A DNA stretch of 64,000 bases from Selaginella tamariscina (GCA_003024785.1 PUQB01000296.1:396507-460506), one strand, 5' to 3'. Counted from the first letter of the stretch, positions 10,653 through 23,500 are shown. Translations and numbers: made by a program. The notes: generated from the sequence alone by a model not told the origin.

Positions 10653-11517
10653 TAATTAACGTATATTGTATATATTTCATATATATGTAATATTTAGTAA
10701 ACTCTGCATATATACTGATGTCAAAGAATATGCCGAACATATTTAAGTTAAAAGATATACACACACCTTATATATAATATATACATATAACAGTTGTATA
10801 ACAATATTTATATATAGTATAATGTTAGCTTCACAACTATATACAGGAAACATACATATAATCAATCAGGTAGAAGCCAATATTTTAATTAAATATTTAC
10901 AATTAAATAGTTTAATTAAGTTTACCTTTCCGTCAAAACTTCACGTAGCATTGATTCTTGGTCATTAGCAAAGTTTTTCATACGTAAACTCTCCTCACAC
11001 GTCTATATCTGCCGCCATCTCTCTCTCCTTATTTAATTAAAATATAGCTCATTTAAAATATTTAATTATAGATTTAAAATTTTATTTTTTAAATTTTTTT
11101 ATAACCTTGTCTAAATTTATAAAAGAAAAAGCTTATAATTTAGTATAAAAGTTTTCACTTCGGATCTCAAATCTTTATTAGTTGTTTTCATATTATTCTT
11201 TAATAAATTTACAAACTATACATATAATCAGTGTGAGCGTCTCTTTTCTTTCGTCTGTGCATCCTGCATATGAAGTCATACAGTTGTCTCTTCTCTCCAA
11301 AGTCACTAGTATGTTGGGCAGGTGTTGGCTTGTTGTGCCTTGTTCTTCTCCTTGGATTCCTTATGTCAGTATGTATCCCGGTCATGCCCTGCACAGTGCG
11401 TGGATCCTGATTGCAATGTTCTTATGTCGTCCTGCTTGCGACGTTCTTCCCTGTTGCTGTGATAGTTAGTAGTAAGCTAGTGGGATGTTCAGTTGAAAAT
11501 TCCTAGGGACAGAGAAG
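10546..11517. other. Divergent intergenic region between the unidentified gene and CPL4
   Basis: This AT-rich spacer holds a (CA)n(TA)n tract at about 10615-10650. It must carry the promoter of the minus-strand gene on its left side and that of CPL4 on its right. I see no further coding signal; the open frames around 11.2-11.4 kb have no recognisable product. Confidence 0.5.
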
Positions 11518-11543
11518 AAAACCCTAAAGAGTTTTAGGGTTCT
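11518..11543 (+). promoter_or_regulatory. Telobox-like inverted repeat just upstream of the CPL4 ATG
   Basis: AACCCTAAA (11520-11528) is followed after four bases by its exact reverse complement TTTAGGGTT (11533-11541), 7 bases before the ATG. AAACCCTA is the plant telobox, common in promoters and leaders of housekeeping genes. As RNA it would form a 9-bp hairpin in the 5' leader. Function is inferred only. Confidence 0.45.
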
Positions 11544-11548
11544 TCCTG

Positions 11549-13601
11549 ATGAGTGCGCCTTCATCTCCGGCGCTCTCCACTTCTTCTGATGATTTTGCCA
11601 AGCTGCTAGATGTAGAGCTCGCCTCTGAACAAGAAGATGATGCCAACGCCACAGGCGAGGAAGAAGAGGAAAGAGAACCGGAGCCTGATGAGGAGAGAAG
11701 GAAGCGGATGAGACTCGATACAGGTAAGCCGTAGCTACATTCTTTCTGCTCAATCACTTATTGGGCAGTTTCAGGTACCTGCCCTCCACATCCTGGATTC
11801 ATGTGGGGAGTCTGCATTCGGTGCGGTCAGAACAAACCGACCGGGGAGACCAATGTCGCACTAAAGTACATCCACGAGGTAAGTATTAATGGTTATCGAC
11901 TCCTCAAAACTTTTAGTGATCAAAGAAACCGGAATATGTGTATAAGTTTTAATATACTTGCATACAGATACATTTTTACACACACACACACCATCATAAC
12001 TGGATTTATTATTTGTCAGGAGTTTGAGCTTGCTGGAGATTATCTTGCTCAGGTTCGTGAGGAAGAGCTGCAACAAGTGCTGAGAAAAAATAAACTCTTT
12101 CTTGTACTGGATCTAGATCACACTATGCTGAATTCTGCGAGATTTATAGAGGTTTCACCCGACGAGACCAGTTATCTAGAAAACACATATGGACACGGTG
12201 GAAGACATCTCCAGTGGTACGCCAGGTAAAACACACACATGCGTGTATGCATATGTATGTAATATGATGATTTTGCAGCGAATGTGGGAGCGATTCACGC
12301 AGGAAGTCAAGGCTTGTACAAGCTACACGGGTTACAGCTGTGGACAAAACTGCGGCCTTACGCACACAAGTTCCTGGAGGAAGTAAGCAAATTATACGAA
12401 CTGTATGTGTACACAATGGGAGAGAGGACGTATGCCGTGACAATGGCACACTTACTGGACCCTAAAGATAAATATTTCAAGGGCAGGATTATTTCACAAA
12501 GGGACAGCACTCGACGTCAGATCAAGGATCTCGATATAGTTCTCGGAGCGGAGAATGCTGTTGTCATTCTTGATGACACCGAAGGAGTAAGCATTGTGTG
12601 TGTCTGTGGACATCATACACTGCTCAATTACTTCACGTTTACAGGTTTGGCCGAACCACAGGCCAAATCTCATTGTGATGGAACGTTATCATTTCTTCAC
12701 TTCGAGCTGCCGTCAGTTTTGCCTCCGGGGACCTTCTCTAGCAGGTAATTTACGTTAAATAACATGCATATGTTTACTTGTACATGTTCGTACAAACAGA
12801 CGTATTACACACACACAGATGTGTATATATTTATTTACGCACGTTGTTTTGTAGATGCTCATAGTGACGAATCCGAAGAGGAGGGTGCGCTCTCAAACAT
12901 CCTTCGGGTTCTTCGAAGAGTTCACCATGACTTCTTTGCGGTATGTAATAAGATACAATATATAGGTATACTATATTGCTCCATTACACCGACTAATGAC
13001 GTCGCGCAGGAGGAGGAATACATCAATGACGTCCGAGATGTAAGTTCTCCTTACCATATATATACATCATTTACATATTTTATATCGTACTGATGCCCTA
13101 TTGATCCTTATCCCAGAGCTTGTCTATATACTCTCTATATTTAGAGCCAGCTTGTTTAAATTGTTGCAGGTGGTCAGCACAATACGGTCAGAAATTTTAG
13201 CGGGATGTAAAGTAGTATTCAGTCGTATATTTTCAACGGACATCCCGGAGCCAGAGCGGTATCCCCTCTGGAGGTTGTGTGTGGACCTGGGCGCAGAGTG
13301 TGTACGCGAAACGGACGACTCTGTGACGCACGTTATTGCACTGGACCGAGGTACGGAGAAGGCAAGATGGGCAAAGTCGAAGCAGAAACATCTTGTTCAT
13401 CCCACCTGGGTTGAAGCTGCACACTGGCTGTGGAAGAGGCCCAGGTAAGTACACAGTACTCTCACTCTCTATTTATGTGCTTCATCAATTTTAATTATGT
13501 ACAGGGAGGTGGATTTTCCTGTAAGGGATGTGAATACGACTTTTCCCTTTTCTAAGACAGTAGATGTAGAAGCCAAGAAACAAGAGGCTGCTACAACATA
13601 G
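11549..13601 (+). CDS. CPL4: RNA polymerase II CTD phosphatase, FCP1/CPL4-like
   Basis: Nine exons (11549-11723, 11775-11878, 12020-12197, 12279-12586, 12645-12744, 12855-12940, 13010-13039, 13170-13444, 13505-13601) sum to 1353 bases, giving 450 residues; Arabidopsis CPL4 is of similar size. An acidic Ser/Glu-rich N-terminus is followed by a Cys pair (CIRCGQ) as in CPL4. Next comes the FCP1 homology domain: catalytic DLDHT at ~124-128 (the first Asp is the phospho-acceptor), YVYTMGERTYA, ILDDTE at ~249 and WPNHRPNLIVMERYHFF. A C-terminal BRCT domain (~327-418, VVFSRIF to WVEAAHWLW) would bind the phosphorylated CTD. The enzyme removes phosphate from the heptad repeats of RPB1 in the nucleus. 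The exon 3 donor (ACG|GTGG) is weak but is the only one keeping frame. No breaks are seen. The short N-terminus separates it from the much longer CPL3. Confidence 0.93.
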
Positions 13602-13720
13602 ATCTTTGTGGGCCGAGTGGCCATTTTGTTAAAATGCTAGACGGTTAAAGTTCGTCTGTCTTGTAAGAGGTACGCACCTCTCTCTAAATAGGTATACAAA
13701 TAGTATAGGAATCCACCAGC

Positions 13721-15688
13721 TTAGGTGAGCCGTAGAGAATTCTTCCAACACTTTGAAGTGCCTCCTCTAGGTAACAAACTTGTCCATGTAACATTATCAA
13801 CTTGAAATGGCAGTGTATCCACAATAGATAGTGCCTCTTGCAACCTATTTGCTCGCCCAAGCATGTCAACAATGCAACTATGGTGCTCCAAACCTGGAGC
13901 AACACCATAGCTACACATGGAGTCGAAACACTTCTTACCCTCTTCCACCATACCTGAATGGCTGTAAGCCGCAAGAACACAAAGGAATGTGATGCTATCC
14001 ATTCGCAGACCGGCTTCCTGCATCTGCATTGCCAAACTAAATACTTGAGATGTATCCCCAACATTGCTATATCCTGCTATCAACGCATTCCTGGAGACAG
14101 TGTCTTGGCAATGCATACTGTTAAACACATGTTCAGCAGCAGGCATACTACCACATTTTCCATAAAAGTTTATCAAGGAGTTTGACACTTCTTCATTCTG
14201 TTCCAAACTCACCTTGCATATGCTAGCATGCATAGATTTCCCAACTAGTAGCGTGGATAAGTTGCCAGAGGCCTTCAGTGCTGCCACGTATGTGAAAGAG
14301 TCTGGTTCACAGTCTATGCTGCTGAACAAATCCAGAGCTATGGAGCTCTCCCCATTTTCCACGTATCCCAAGATAAGACAGTTCCATGAGACAACGTTCC
14401 GATGTGTCATTTGATTGAAGACGTTCCATGCACACTCCATACTCCCGCATTTGCTGTACATGTTCAAGAGGGCGGTTGTCACAACTTTGTCAGAATCAAA
14501 TCGTAATTGCCTGTGAATGGCCATCCCCATCTCCAGAAACAAGGGCTTCTCTAAGTGTCCCTCAGCAGCAATGCTTGCACATGCCTTGAGTGCAGCAACA
14601 AATGTGAATGAGTCCGGATCACAATCCATGCTCCCCAACATGTTCAAAGCTTCTAAGCCCTCCCCGTTCTCCACATATCCGAGAATAAGACAGTTCCATG
14701 AAACAGTATTCCGGTGTATCATCCGATCAAAGGCATCTCTGGCACACAGCATGCTGCCACACTTGCTGTACATGTCCACCAAAGTGGTGTTTACAAGTAT
14801 GCAAGAGTCAAATCCACGCTCACTGATCAGTTTATGAATAGACATCCCCTTCTGCAGACAAGGTTGGCCTGCACAGGCCTTGAGTGCTGCAATATACGTA
14901 ACAGAGTCCGGTTCACAATCCATGCTCCTGATCAGGTCCATAGCGACAGAGCTGTCCCCATTCTCCACGTATCCTAGAATGAGACAGTTCCAGGACACAA
15001 CGCTCCGTTCTCTCATCTTGGTGAAGACATCCCAAGCACAAGGCATGGTTCCACATTTCTGTACATGTCGATCAAGGCGTTTGCCATGACTATGTCAGCA
15101 TCAAGTCCATATTCTTTCATTTGTTTGTGAATATACACCCCCTTCTCCAAACAAGATTGCTTTTGCGAGTGTTCCTGAGTAGCGAGTCCAGAACAAGCCT
15201 TCAATGCCGCAACAAACGTAACAGAGTTGGGTTGACAGTCCATGCACATGAGCAAATCTATAGCTATTGAGCTTTTCCCATTCTCCACATACCCCAGCAT
15301 CAAACAATTCCATGAAACAACATCCTTTTGTATCATCCCGTTGAACACATCACGAGCATGCGATGCTACCGCATTTACTGTACATTTTGATGAGAGCGGA
15401 AGCCACGTATTTGCTTTCAACAAAGCCAGCTGCTACCGCATTCAAATGTAGCCTCTTCCCGCCTTCTAAGTCCCCTATCTGACTACATTGCTTGAGTAAA
15501 AGAGTTAGTTGTTTCTCTCGTGTACACCCTTTGTCCACCGAGGGCACCTCCATGCATGAAAGCTTCTGTTGCATCCATCTTGGGCGAGGGGTCGCCCGTA
15601 ACGGTTCCACTGCTTGTAACATCAATTGAAGCGTGTTGAATGTCTCTGGAACATCAGTGGCTTGGCCGATGATACGATATGTGTGCAT
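13721..15688 (-). pseudogene. PLS-type PPR protein gene, frame-broken
   Basis: An intronless run of pentatricopeptide motifs lies in three successive frames: 15688-~15350, ~15423-15013 and 15046-13721. Six or so P-L-S triplets recur with MYSKCGSM (or close variants) and VSWNCLILGYVENG. The first frame change falls near 15360 (GSIAC / ARDVFNGM) and the second near 15055 (ALIDMYR / KCGT-like). The end enters an E-type motif (HHSCIVDMLGRANRLQEAL, VTWTSLL), then diverges and stops, with no E+ or DYW domain. Intact members go to plastids or mitochondria and bind specific RNAs, often for C-to-U editing. The near-perfect motifs either side of both shifts suggest recent decay or assembly indels rather than an ancient pseudogene. 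It converges tail-to-tail with CPL4, leaving ~120 bases between stop codons. Confidence 0.85.
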
Positions 15689-16568
15689 GGCTACTTTTCA
15701 AGATTTGTATATCTAACAAGAAACGTGCTAAGGAGAAGAACAGGACAAAGCTAACTGTCATCTCAAGGAGATGAATTGCCACACTACATCTGGCAAAGAG
15801 ACTCCAGCGCCGGAGGTTTATTTGGGACATTGCAAACTTGTATGGTACCGTCAGAAATGAACCGTGTACAGACTCTTCTACTAGTCCGTCCCAGCTTAAC
15901 GCCTCTAAACGTGGATATGCTTGTAATTTTATCTCTAGTTGACATAAGCATGCAGGCACTGGTCTAACAAAATTTGAAATGAGCTGGTTCAATTTAATTC
16001 AAAATCAGCGGACCCAGTATATACAAATATTTGAAATAAAAAAAAATTTACCAAAGGTTCTAAGTTTTAATTAATTGTGGTAATCATAGTTAACCCATTT
16101 ATTAATTACAGTACATTATTACATGTATTAAGTATGGCTCCTTTTTAAATGCAAATTTCATTTGCCAGTGAGTTCATTGTAGGGCAAAGATAAAGGGAGG
16201 GCTAATGTGACAGGCAATAGTTACAATAAATGAATATAAATAATAAGATTAACTTCCTTAATCAGAAAAGCATGGAGGTGAAGTTGTGAAGATAAAGAAT
16301 GCCCATTTTCAAAAAGATTAAAGGGTAAGCATGATGTGTTGTTAAATTACTGTTGTGCACCATTTATAAATTTAACCCTAAATGAAGACAAAACAAACAA
16401 ACTTCAAAGTGGAAAGATTCAATTCACTATATGTAGATCTTTACCATGTGAGTGTTCTGTTTTGAAAAATAAATCGTTTAGGAAGTCTTCACAAAAGGCT
16501 TTAGGAAAATAGCTATTGATTAGGGTTGTTGCGATATAGGGTTTTTTCTTCTTCTTCATTTAAGTGCG
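15689..16568. other. Divergent spacer between the PPR and kinase genes
   Basis: Presumed promoters for both genes. The 60 bases before the kinase ATG contain TTAGGGTT and TAGGGTTTT motifs followed by a CTTCTTCTTC tract, typical of plant 5' leaders. No other gene is seen. Confidence 0.5.
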
Positions 16569-18865
16569 ATGGCCGCCGTCACAGTGGCTGGAGAGTATGA
16601 TTGCAGACCGCGGAAGCGTCAGAGGCTTGGCTGGGATCAAGCTTGGCCACAGATTCTACCGCTCAATTTCGCTCAGGATCAACCCGCCCCTTTGGTGAGT
16701 GTACGATTAGGAGCCTCAAATCCGGTGTTGGATCTGCAGGTACAGGCTCAGATTCAAGTCCCCGTCTGGGGAACTGCTCTAGGGTTTCAAGGACCCTTGC
16801 AGCAGCCCCAAATCCCTACTCAGGGATGGTTACCGCCCTTTAACAGGGAAGCTCCTTGGCGGCGAGATGATAAGGATGGGCACTATGTTTTTCATCTTGG
16901 GGAGAACATCACACCACGCTGTAAGTATTTCGTTGTATATATCATGATGCAGATTATATGATCATAGACGATTCTATGTGTAATGTGTATTTTAGATACA
17001 ACTGGGGATAAATGTGAGGGTTACATTAAATATATGCTAATGTCCGTTCTTTCAGACAAAATCATCAGCAAGATGGGTGAAGGTGTGTATGAACCAAGGT
17101 GGTTGACTGTGGTTTATAGTTTTGGAGTGGTGCAGGCACGTTTGGGCGTGTGTTGGAATGCTGGGATCGGGAAACCCAGGAGTATGTAGCCATTAAGCTT
17201 ATACGGAATGTTCAGAAGTATCGGGATGCTGCCATGATTGAGATAGACGTGCTTCGTGTGCTTGGAGAGCACGATCAGCTTGGTTACGGTCTGTGATGAC
17301 GCCCCACGGGATTTCAGTTGTTGCTTATTCATACTTCGTTTCTCCTACAGGCGTTGTGTTAGGCTTAAGAACACATTCGACTACCGTAATCATGTCTGCA
17401 TGGTACGCATATCAATCTACCTGTAGTTTAATTTTCTTTTCAGATTTTTAAATTATACACACATACATTGATCCATATTAGTACAACGTAGTACTACACA
17501 ATATACAGATGCATACTTAAATTGAGAGTATGTTACAGGTGTTTGAGAAGCTTGGGCCGAGCCTTTATGACTTTTTGAAGAAGAACAATTTTCGTCCGTT
17601 CTCTATAGATCTAGTGAGGGAATTTGGGCGGCAGTTGTTGGAGTCCGTAGCATGTACGCTTATTATTTGACGATATCACGCGGTTATGACAGATTTCTCG
17701 TTGGTGTAGACATGCATGAGCTCAGCCTTATCCATACGGACCTGAAACCAGAAAACGTGCTCCTTGTATCTGGCGATCGTATAAATGTTCAGGTATGTTG
17801 TGTGTCTGCACATGTACACGAGCATATATATCTGTTGTCTAGGATTCTACAATGCAAGTAAGGAGAGTGCCTAAGTCCTGTGAAATCAAGTTGATTGACT
17901 TTGGGAGCACAACGTGGAGTACAATACATCACAGTTCTGTAGTGTCTACTCGTCACTATAGAGCACCAGAAGTGATTCTGGGTAAGTGTCTATTTGTATG
18001 TGTCATTGATATCTGTATATGCATGTGTATCAGATGCATGATTAAACACATATAATGTTACAGACGTACATTGATCTAGATCTACATATTTAGATATGGA
18101 TATGAATACATTGTTGTATGGATGTGTTATTGCACATGGGGTCTCTGTTTTACATGTAGAAATACTGTGTGCGTGTTTAATACTTCAATGTTTACTGGGC
18201 AGGCCTTGGATGGTCTCATTCCTGCGATTTGTGGAGTGTGGGTTGCATTCTTATAGAGTTGTGCACGGTAAGTTTGTTTGGACTACGGTATATTTGGACA
18301 TTCTCAATGTTCATTCTTACAGGGGAAAGCACTTTTTCAAACTCATGAGAACTTGGAGCATCTTGCGATGATGGAACGTGTTTTAGGACCGATTCCCCGG
18401 CATATGATGGAGAGGTGTGTGTGTGTGTATAGAGATGGGGGAGGGAGGAGAGGAGCAGCTAGTGCTTTGTGCAGTTCATTTCACATTTCTTTTCCCTTTT
18501 GCAGTTCATGTAAGTATGCGAGGCATGGAAAGCTGAACTGGCCCGAAGGTGCTGAAACACGGGAGAGTTTACGCGCAGTAAGAAAATTGACCAGATTGAG
18601 GGTATGTAGTGGCGTATTAAGTAAATGATTATTTTCTGTACCAGTGGGTATGCATGTAGATGTGTACATGTTCAGAGCGTAAACTTTATGAGATTAAGTG
18701 GGCTAATGCCACTGTTATTATGTGCAGAGTTTGGTGTATGAACACGTGAGCCACTCGGCGGGCCCATTTGTTGAGTTGCTTCAAGTGTTGTTAAGTTACG
18801 ATCCTGCGGATAGGTTATCGGCCAAGGATGCTTTAAAGCACAGGTTCTTTACCCAGCTGCTCTAA
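16569..18865 (+). CDS. AFC2: LAMMER (CLK/AFC-type) dual-specificity protein kinase
   Basis: Eleven exons (16569-16920, 17056-17082, 17136-17292, 17351-17402, 17539-17653, 17710-17792, 17843-17981, 18203-18267, 18323-18414, 18505-18601, 18728-18865) total 1317 bases, 438 residues, close to Arabidopsis AFC2. A ~100-residue N-terminus with a basic RPRKRQR patch precedes the kinase core. The glycine loop GEGTFGRV is split by an intron. Also present are AIK (ATP lysine), HTDLKPEN (~243-250; catalytic loop in the LAMMER form), DFGST (~281) and [10 protein letters not shown]. The signature [12 protein letters not shown] starts at ~342. These kinases phosphorylate SR splicing factors in the nucleus. 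The exon 3 donor (TCT|GTGATG) is chosen to keep frame. No breaks are seen. The AFC2 symbol is by similarity; the AFC paralogue cannot be fixed here. Confidence 0.93.
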
Positions 18866-19429
18866 ATGCTGTGGAAATTATCTCTGGCAAATTGGAAATT
18901 ATTGTATAAGGTGTTTAACTTTAATTTAACAAGAAATCTATATGTATTATACATGTATATGTGCATTGTACACTGTGGACCATGCGTGCCATATATATAT
19001 AATTTATAAATTAAGTTTGAGATTGCATACAAAATACAATCCATATAATTAAAATATATTAACATATTGTATAATATATCTGAAACATTAAAAAAAAACG
19101 ATTATGGGTATAGGGTATAAGGTTTAAAAATAAAAAACCCTCCTCTCATCCCAGAGCGGCATATTCCATAGGACATACTGTTTGTACTCTTTATGCACAG
19201 TTTAAATAAATAATAAATATGTATATGTCCATGTGTGTGTGTGTATATAGTTGAAAGTCGTTTACATGTTTATATGGTTTTTGGTTCTTCTCTTCGGGAA
19301 CCTTTTTAATTACATAGAGATATCAATTATATTTAATTAAGTTAATTCTTTTAATGATTTTATATATATTCAGAGAATATAAATTAAAAAGACCAAATGA
19401 TGTACAGATATTCTGGTTTTAATATGAAT

Positions 19430-19930
19430 CAGCTTTACCTTTCAGCGTCTCATCGATGACCTTAAGTTTGCTGCTAAGGTCACCAAAGGGCATCTTCAAA
19501 TAGTAGTAGTCGAGACCAGCGTATTCTGCAGCACGGGATGACATAGATGATGATGTTAACTGGCTTGCCGGCAGCTTGGAACAACTCTTCTGCTGTCTCC
19601 ACAGTACGATGGTGACGTGATTCTGCGTTTCTTAGTTGTACCGCGATCCTTCTCGGCGCCGTGGCAGCTTCGGCTCAGATCACCAGCCCCGGGAGCGGGA
19701 TTCATCATCGGAGCGCCGGCTGCAGTGTTCATCGCTGGATTCTGTCGGTCCTTCTGGCAGGGATCTTGAAGATGTGAGCGCTCAGGATGCGGCGCGGCGG
19801 TACTACATTGTGTCCACTTGGGAGGTGCGATGATCCGTTTTGCACCACTTGCCCCGCGTACATTGACTACAGCAGAAATCTCGCGCAGTATCAAAAGTGA
19901 TCCAGATTTTGTACATTTCACATTGTTAGC
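19430..19930 (-). other. Coding-like patch, unidentified
   Basis: It is GC-richer than its surroundings. On the minus strand, about 19550-19440 reads RAAEYAGLDYYYLKMPFGDL then SSKLKVIDETLKG and meets a GT donor (GTAAAGC). About 19610-19550 reads ETAEELFQAAGKPVN in another frame. 19921-19556 is one long open frame on the same strand, and the plus strand is open over 19636-19833. I cannot assign a family or choose the strand with certainty. It may be one or two exons of an old gene. Confidence 0.3.
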
Positions 19931-20251
19931 CGCATTTATTCTAGATATAAAATATATAAAGAGTGTGTATGTCGGTCAATCTTCTTAATATGTATATATA
20001 GTGGATATTTACATATATATATAGTGGATTATTTTAAGTATTCAGAAACACAAAAGCTAATTAAATAACAGTATTAATAATTTAAAAAGTTTAAAATTAA
20101 TAGACAATTACGGATAGACATCTCTAAACTTTATCTGAAACAATGTACTTCCTCTGTTTCATACTGTAAATAAACTTTTAGTTATGTATGTACATGCCTC
20201 TATTTCTTTATATATATTTACACTTTCTTTATATATACATAGACTTGCATA

Positions 20252-20253
<2 letters not shown>

Positions 20254-20303
<50 letters not shown>
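20254..20303. repeat. (CT)n-(TA)n microsatellite
   Basis: About 15 CT units followed by about 10 TA units, ending ~20 bases before the 5' LTR of TE-2. Confidence 0.95.
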
Positions 20304-20304
<1 letters not shown>

Positions 20305-20324
20305 GAGATTAGAAAGTATATAAT

Positions 20325-20530
20325 TGTAAGATACTGTATATTAGGTAACATACCGTATATACGCATGTGTATATACACACATGCGTAGTGACACATGGGT
20401 GGTGATCTGGCCCCCATGTGTCAGCGCCACGTGTCGCATGTGTGCCACGTGGCAGGAGGTCTCCTGTATATAAGCAGGGTTTTTGTAAACTAATATATCT
20501 GACATTTCATTTAATATATCTGCTCTTTCA
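20325..20530 (+). repeat. 5' LTR of TE-2
   Basis: It starts TGTAAGATACTG and ends CTCTTTCA, 206 bases with TG...CA ends. An internal palindrome (ACGCATGTG, TATA, CACATGCGT in outline) sits at about 20362-20388. This palindrome is where the 3' end of the element folds back. Confidence 0.8.
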
Positions 20531-23500
20531 TTGGTGGAGAAGTTGGGTATTCCTTTCTTCCGCCTTTTCTTTTTCTTGTTTCCATGACAATGAACATGGA
20601 GACGGCTTTTAGCATTATTGCTACTGCTATTGATGCACAAACTAAGTTGTTGGAGCGCTTTGTTGAGGGTCCGTCCTCCTCTTCCCCGTCTGAGCCTCAT
20701 GCCGGGGGATCTGCTTCTAGTACTCCTTCATCTTCTTCACAGGCCACAAATCCGAGGGTTCGACCCCGATCTTTTTGTGGTGATCCGGGAGATGATGTAT
20801 ACCACTGGTTTGATCATTTCCAAGTCATTGTTCGTTACCATGGTTGGGATGAGGCCCGTGCTCTCAGAGAATTCCCTACATGTTTGGAAGGCCCTGCGCT
20901 CAAGTGGTATAATGGATTGGCTGCGGAGATTCAAGCCAATAGTAATCGGTTAACGGAATGCCTCAAACGTACGTTTGGCAAAGTTGAGGATTCAGATGAT
21001 GCTTTCCAACAACTGCATGCGATACGACAACATCCTGGTGAGTCTGTTATGCGGTTCAGTATTAGGTTCGGGGATTTAGTTCGGCGTGCATATCCTAACA
21101 TGCCTGAGCCTATTAAGCTCGGTATGTTATGGCCAACTATGCGACCCGAACTTGTTCGATTCGTTCGGGCTCTTCGTCCTACCACATTGGAGGAAGCTTT
21201 TGCACTAGCTCAACGTTTTGAGTTGGTGCCTGGTGAGGGCCGTGTTCCCCTTGGGTTACCTGCTCCTCTTGTTCAGCGTGCTGATCCAATGGAGGTTGAT
21301 GCTGCTGCATATGTGCCCGCACGGCAAGCCTTTCGTGGTCGACCTCGGGGCCCACCCCGTGGACCACCTCCACGAAATCGTCCTGCACCTGCTCCAGTAC
21401 CTGCCCGTGGTGGTCAAAATCCACGGATTCGTGACAGGAGGAATCGGAACAATGCAGGTCGACCCAATCAAGTTCATTGTTGGGCCTGTTGGGCGCCTGG
21501 ACATACTTGGCGGGCATGCGATGTGTATCCTGATGATGAGCTTCCAAGACGAAGCCTCTCTTGCAGATGGATCTGTTGCGGAAACCAGTAATCGTACGGG
21601 CGACGGAGGAATCCCGTGCGATGGAAACTTCACCTCCATGCTTTTTCCGCTATGCATATTAGGGTTTGCAAGTTCCACCAGATCATTCCAGTTTTCACAT
21701 TTTCTGCACGAGTGAATGATCTTTCAGTCATAGTGCTTGTGGATACAGGATCTAGTATGTCTTCCATAACTTCTTCTCTAGCGCATCGGTGCTCGTTACC
21801 CTTAAGACGTGCAGATAAGGTCTTGCACATTTTATATGGTAATGGGCAGTCTCGTGCAGTATCACAGTACACCACTTCAACTACATTGGTTTTGGGTGAC
21901 AATCGTAAGTTTCCCTCTGGGTCTCTTAGGGTTGTCCCTTCCCAGGTCTTTGACATTAATTCTGGGATGTGATTGGTTGAAGCAGTCGAAAGGTATGTGT
22001 GATTTTTCACTCTCTCCTCCTGTATTACGCTTGGAGTCTGTGTTTGCAGTCTGTTCCTTTACGTCCAGAGAAGCTTGTTGCTGTTTGTATCACACATACA
22101 GCTCCTTTGATTCCAGTCTTGGGGTGGTGTTCATCTCAACAGGTTCAAATGTCGGATCCGTCACCGAGTATCGAGCACAATGCATCGAACAACTTAAGCA
22201 CAGTATGCAAGTTTGTTCAAATTTGATCTGTCCCAAGGTGCACGTGTGAAGACTCGACACTGTATACCCACGGCAATGCAAAGCCTTTCAAAGTCCCGGT
22301 TCGACGCAGGTCACCAAAGAGTTATCAGCCATGCGAACAGCTGTTACTGATATGATGGTAAGCGGTGTGTCGTCCATCACGGAGTCCATGGGCATGTGAA
22401 CCTCATTTGGTTCCCAAGCCTGATGGATCTCTACGATTTTGTGTGGATTACCGACCTCTAACGATGTTACCATCAAAGATGTCTATCCACTTCCGAACTC
22501 TGCCGATCTATTAGATCGTTTGGGTCAGAGTCGATGGTTTACTAAGTTGGATTTGGCATCAGGATATTGGCAGGTTCCTATGGCTGAGGAGGATATTCCA
22601 AAAACGGCCTTCCGGACACCATTTGGTCTTTACGAGTTTTTGGTCATGCCTTTTGGATTGACTTCAGCTCCTGCCACCTTTCAACGCATGATGGATGAGC
22701 TTCTTTCCGATATGCCTGATATCACTGCCGATTTTATCGACGATGTGCTCATTCATGGGTCTGGTTCTTGGGAGGATCACATTCGTGATGTACGGCGCGT
22801 TCTTGATCGATTTCGAGAAGTTGGCCTGAAGTTGAAACTTGAAAAGTGTGTGTTTGGTTCGACCGACACCACTTACTTGGGTTACCGTATATCTCGAGAG
22901 GGTTTACAGGTGGATCCAATGAAGTTGCGAGCTGTTCGAGAGTTCCCTCGTCCCCGTACAGTACAGGAAGTCCAGCGTTTCTTGGGCAGGTGCAGTACTT
23001 GGGTCGATTCATCGATCATCTCACTGATCGAACTGCCCCTCTTCGGGAGTTAGTTCATCCACAGGTATCTTTCAGGTGGACTCGCAGGTGTCAGCAGGCA
23101 TTTGACCAGTTAAAAGAGTTCCTGACAACTCCACCATTGCTTCAATACCCAGATTTTACTCGTCCGTTCATTTTACGAGTAGATGCCTCAGATGTTGGTA
23201 TTGGTGGTGTATTGATGCAAACTGATGCTGTGGATTCTTCAATTCGACACCCGGTGGCTTACATTAGTCGAGTACTCACGCCGGCTGAGGAATTATTCCA
23301 CTACTGAAAAAGAATGCCTTGCTGCTGTTTGGGGTTTTGAACGACTTCATGCCTACTTACATGGGAGTGAAACACTTTTGGAGTGTGATCATGCTGCTGT
23401 CACTTCCTTATTAAAACGGAAGAATTTAGTGGGTCGCGTAGCCAGATGGGCATTACGTCTCCAGGTATATAACTTTAAGGTGGTGCACAGGCCTGGGCGA

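Larger units (their letters stand above)
18866..20324. other. AT-rich spacer with a small coding-like patch
   Basis: Mostly AT-rich, apart from the GC-richer patch at about 19430-19930 (listed separately). A (CT)n-(TA)n microsatellite lies at 20254-20303, shortly before TE-2. Confidence 0.6.

Noticed and set aside
20584-21591. 335-codon frame as a domesticated host capsid gene
   Set aside because: It sits between a 5' LTR and pol in the standard retroelement order and has the usual zinc knuckle; no sign of separate host use.
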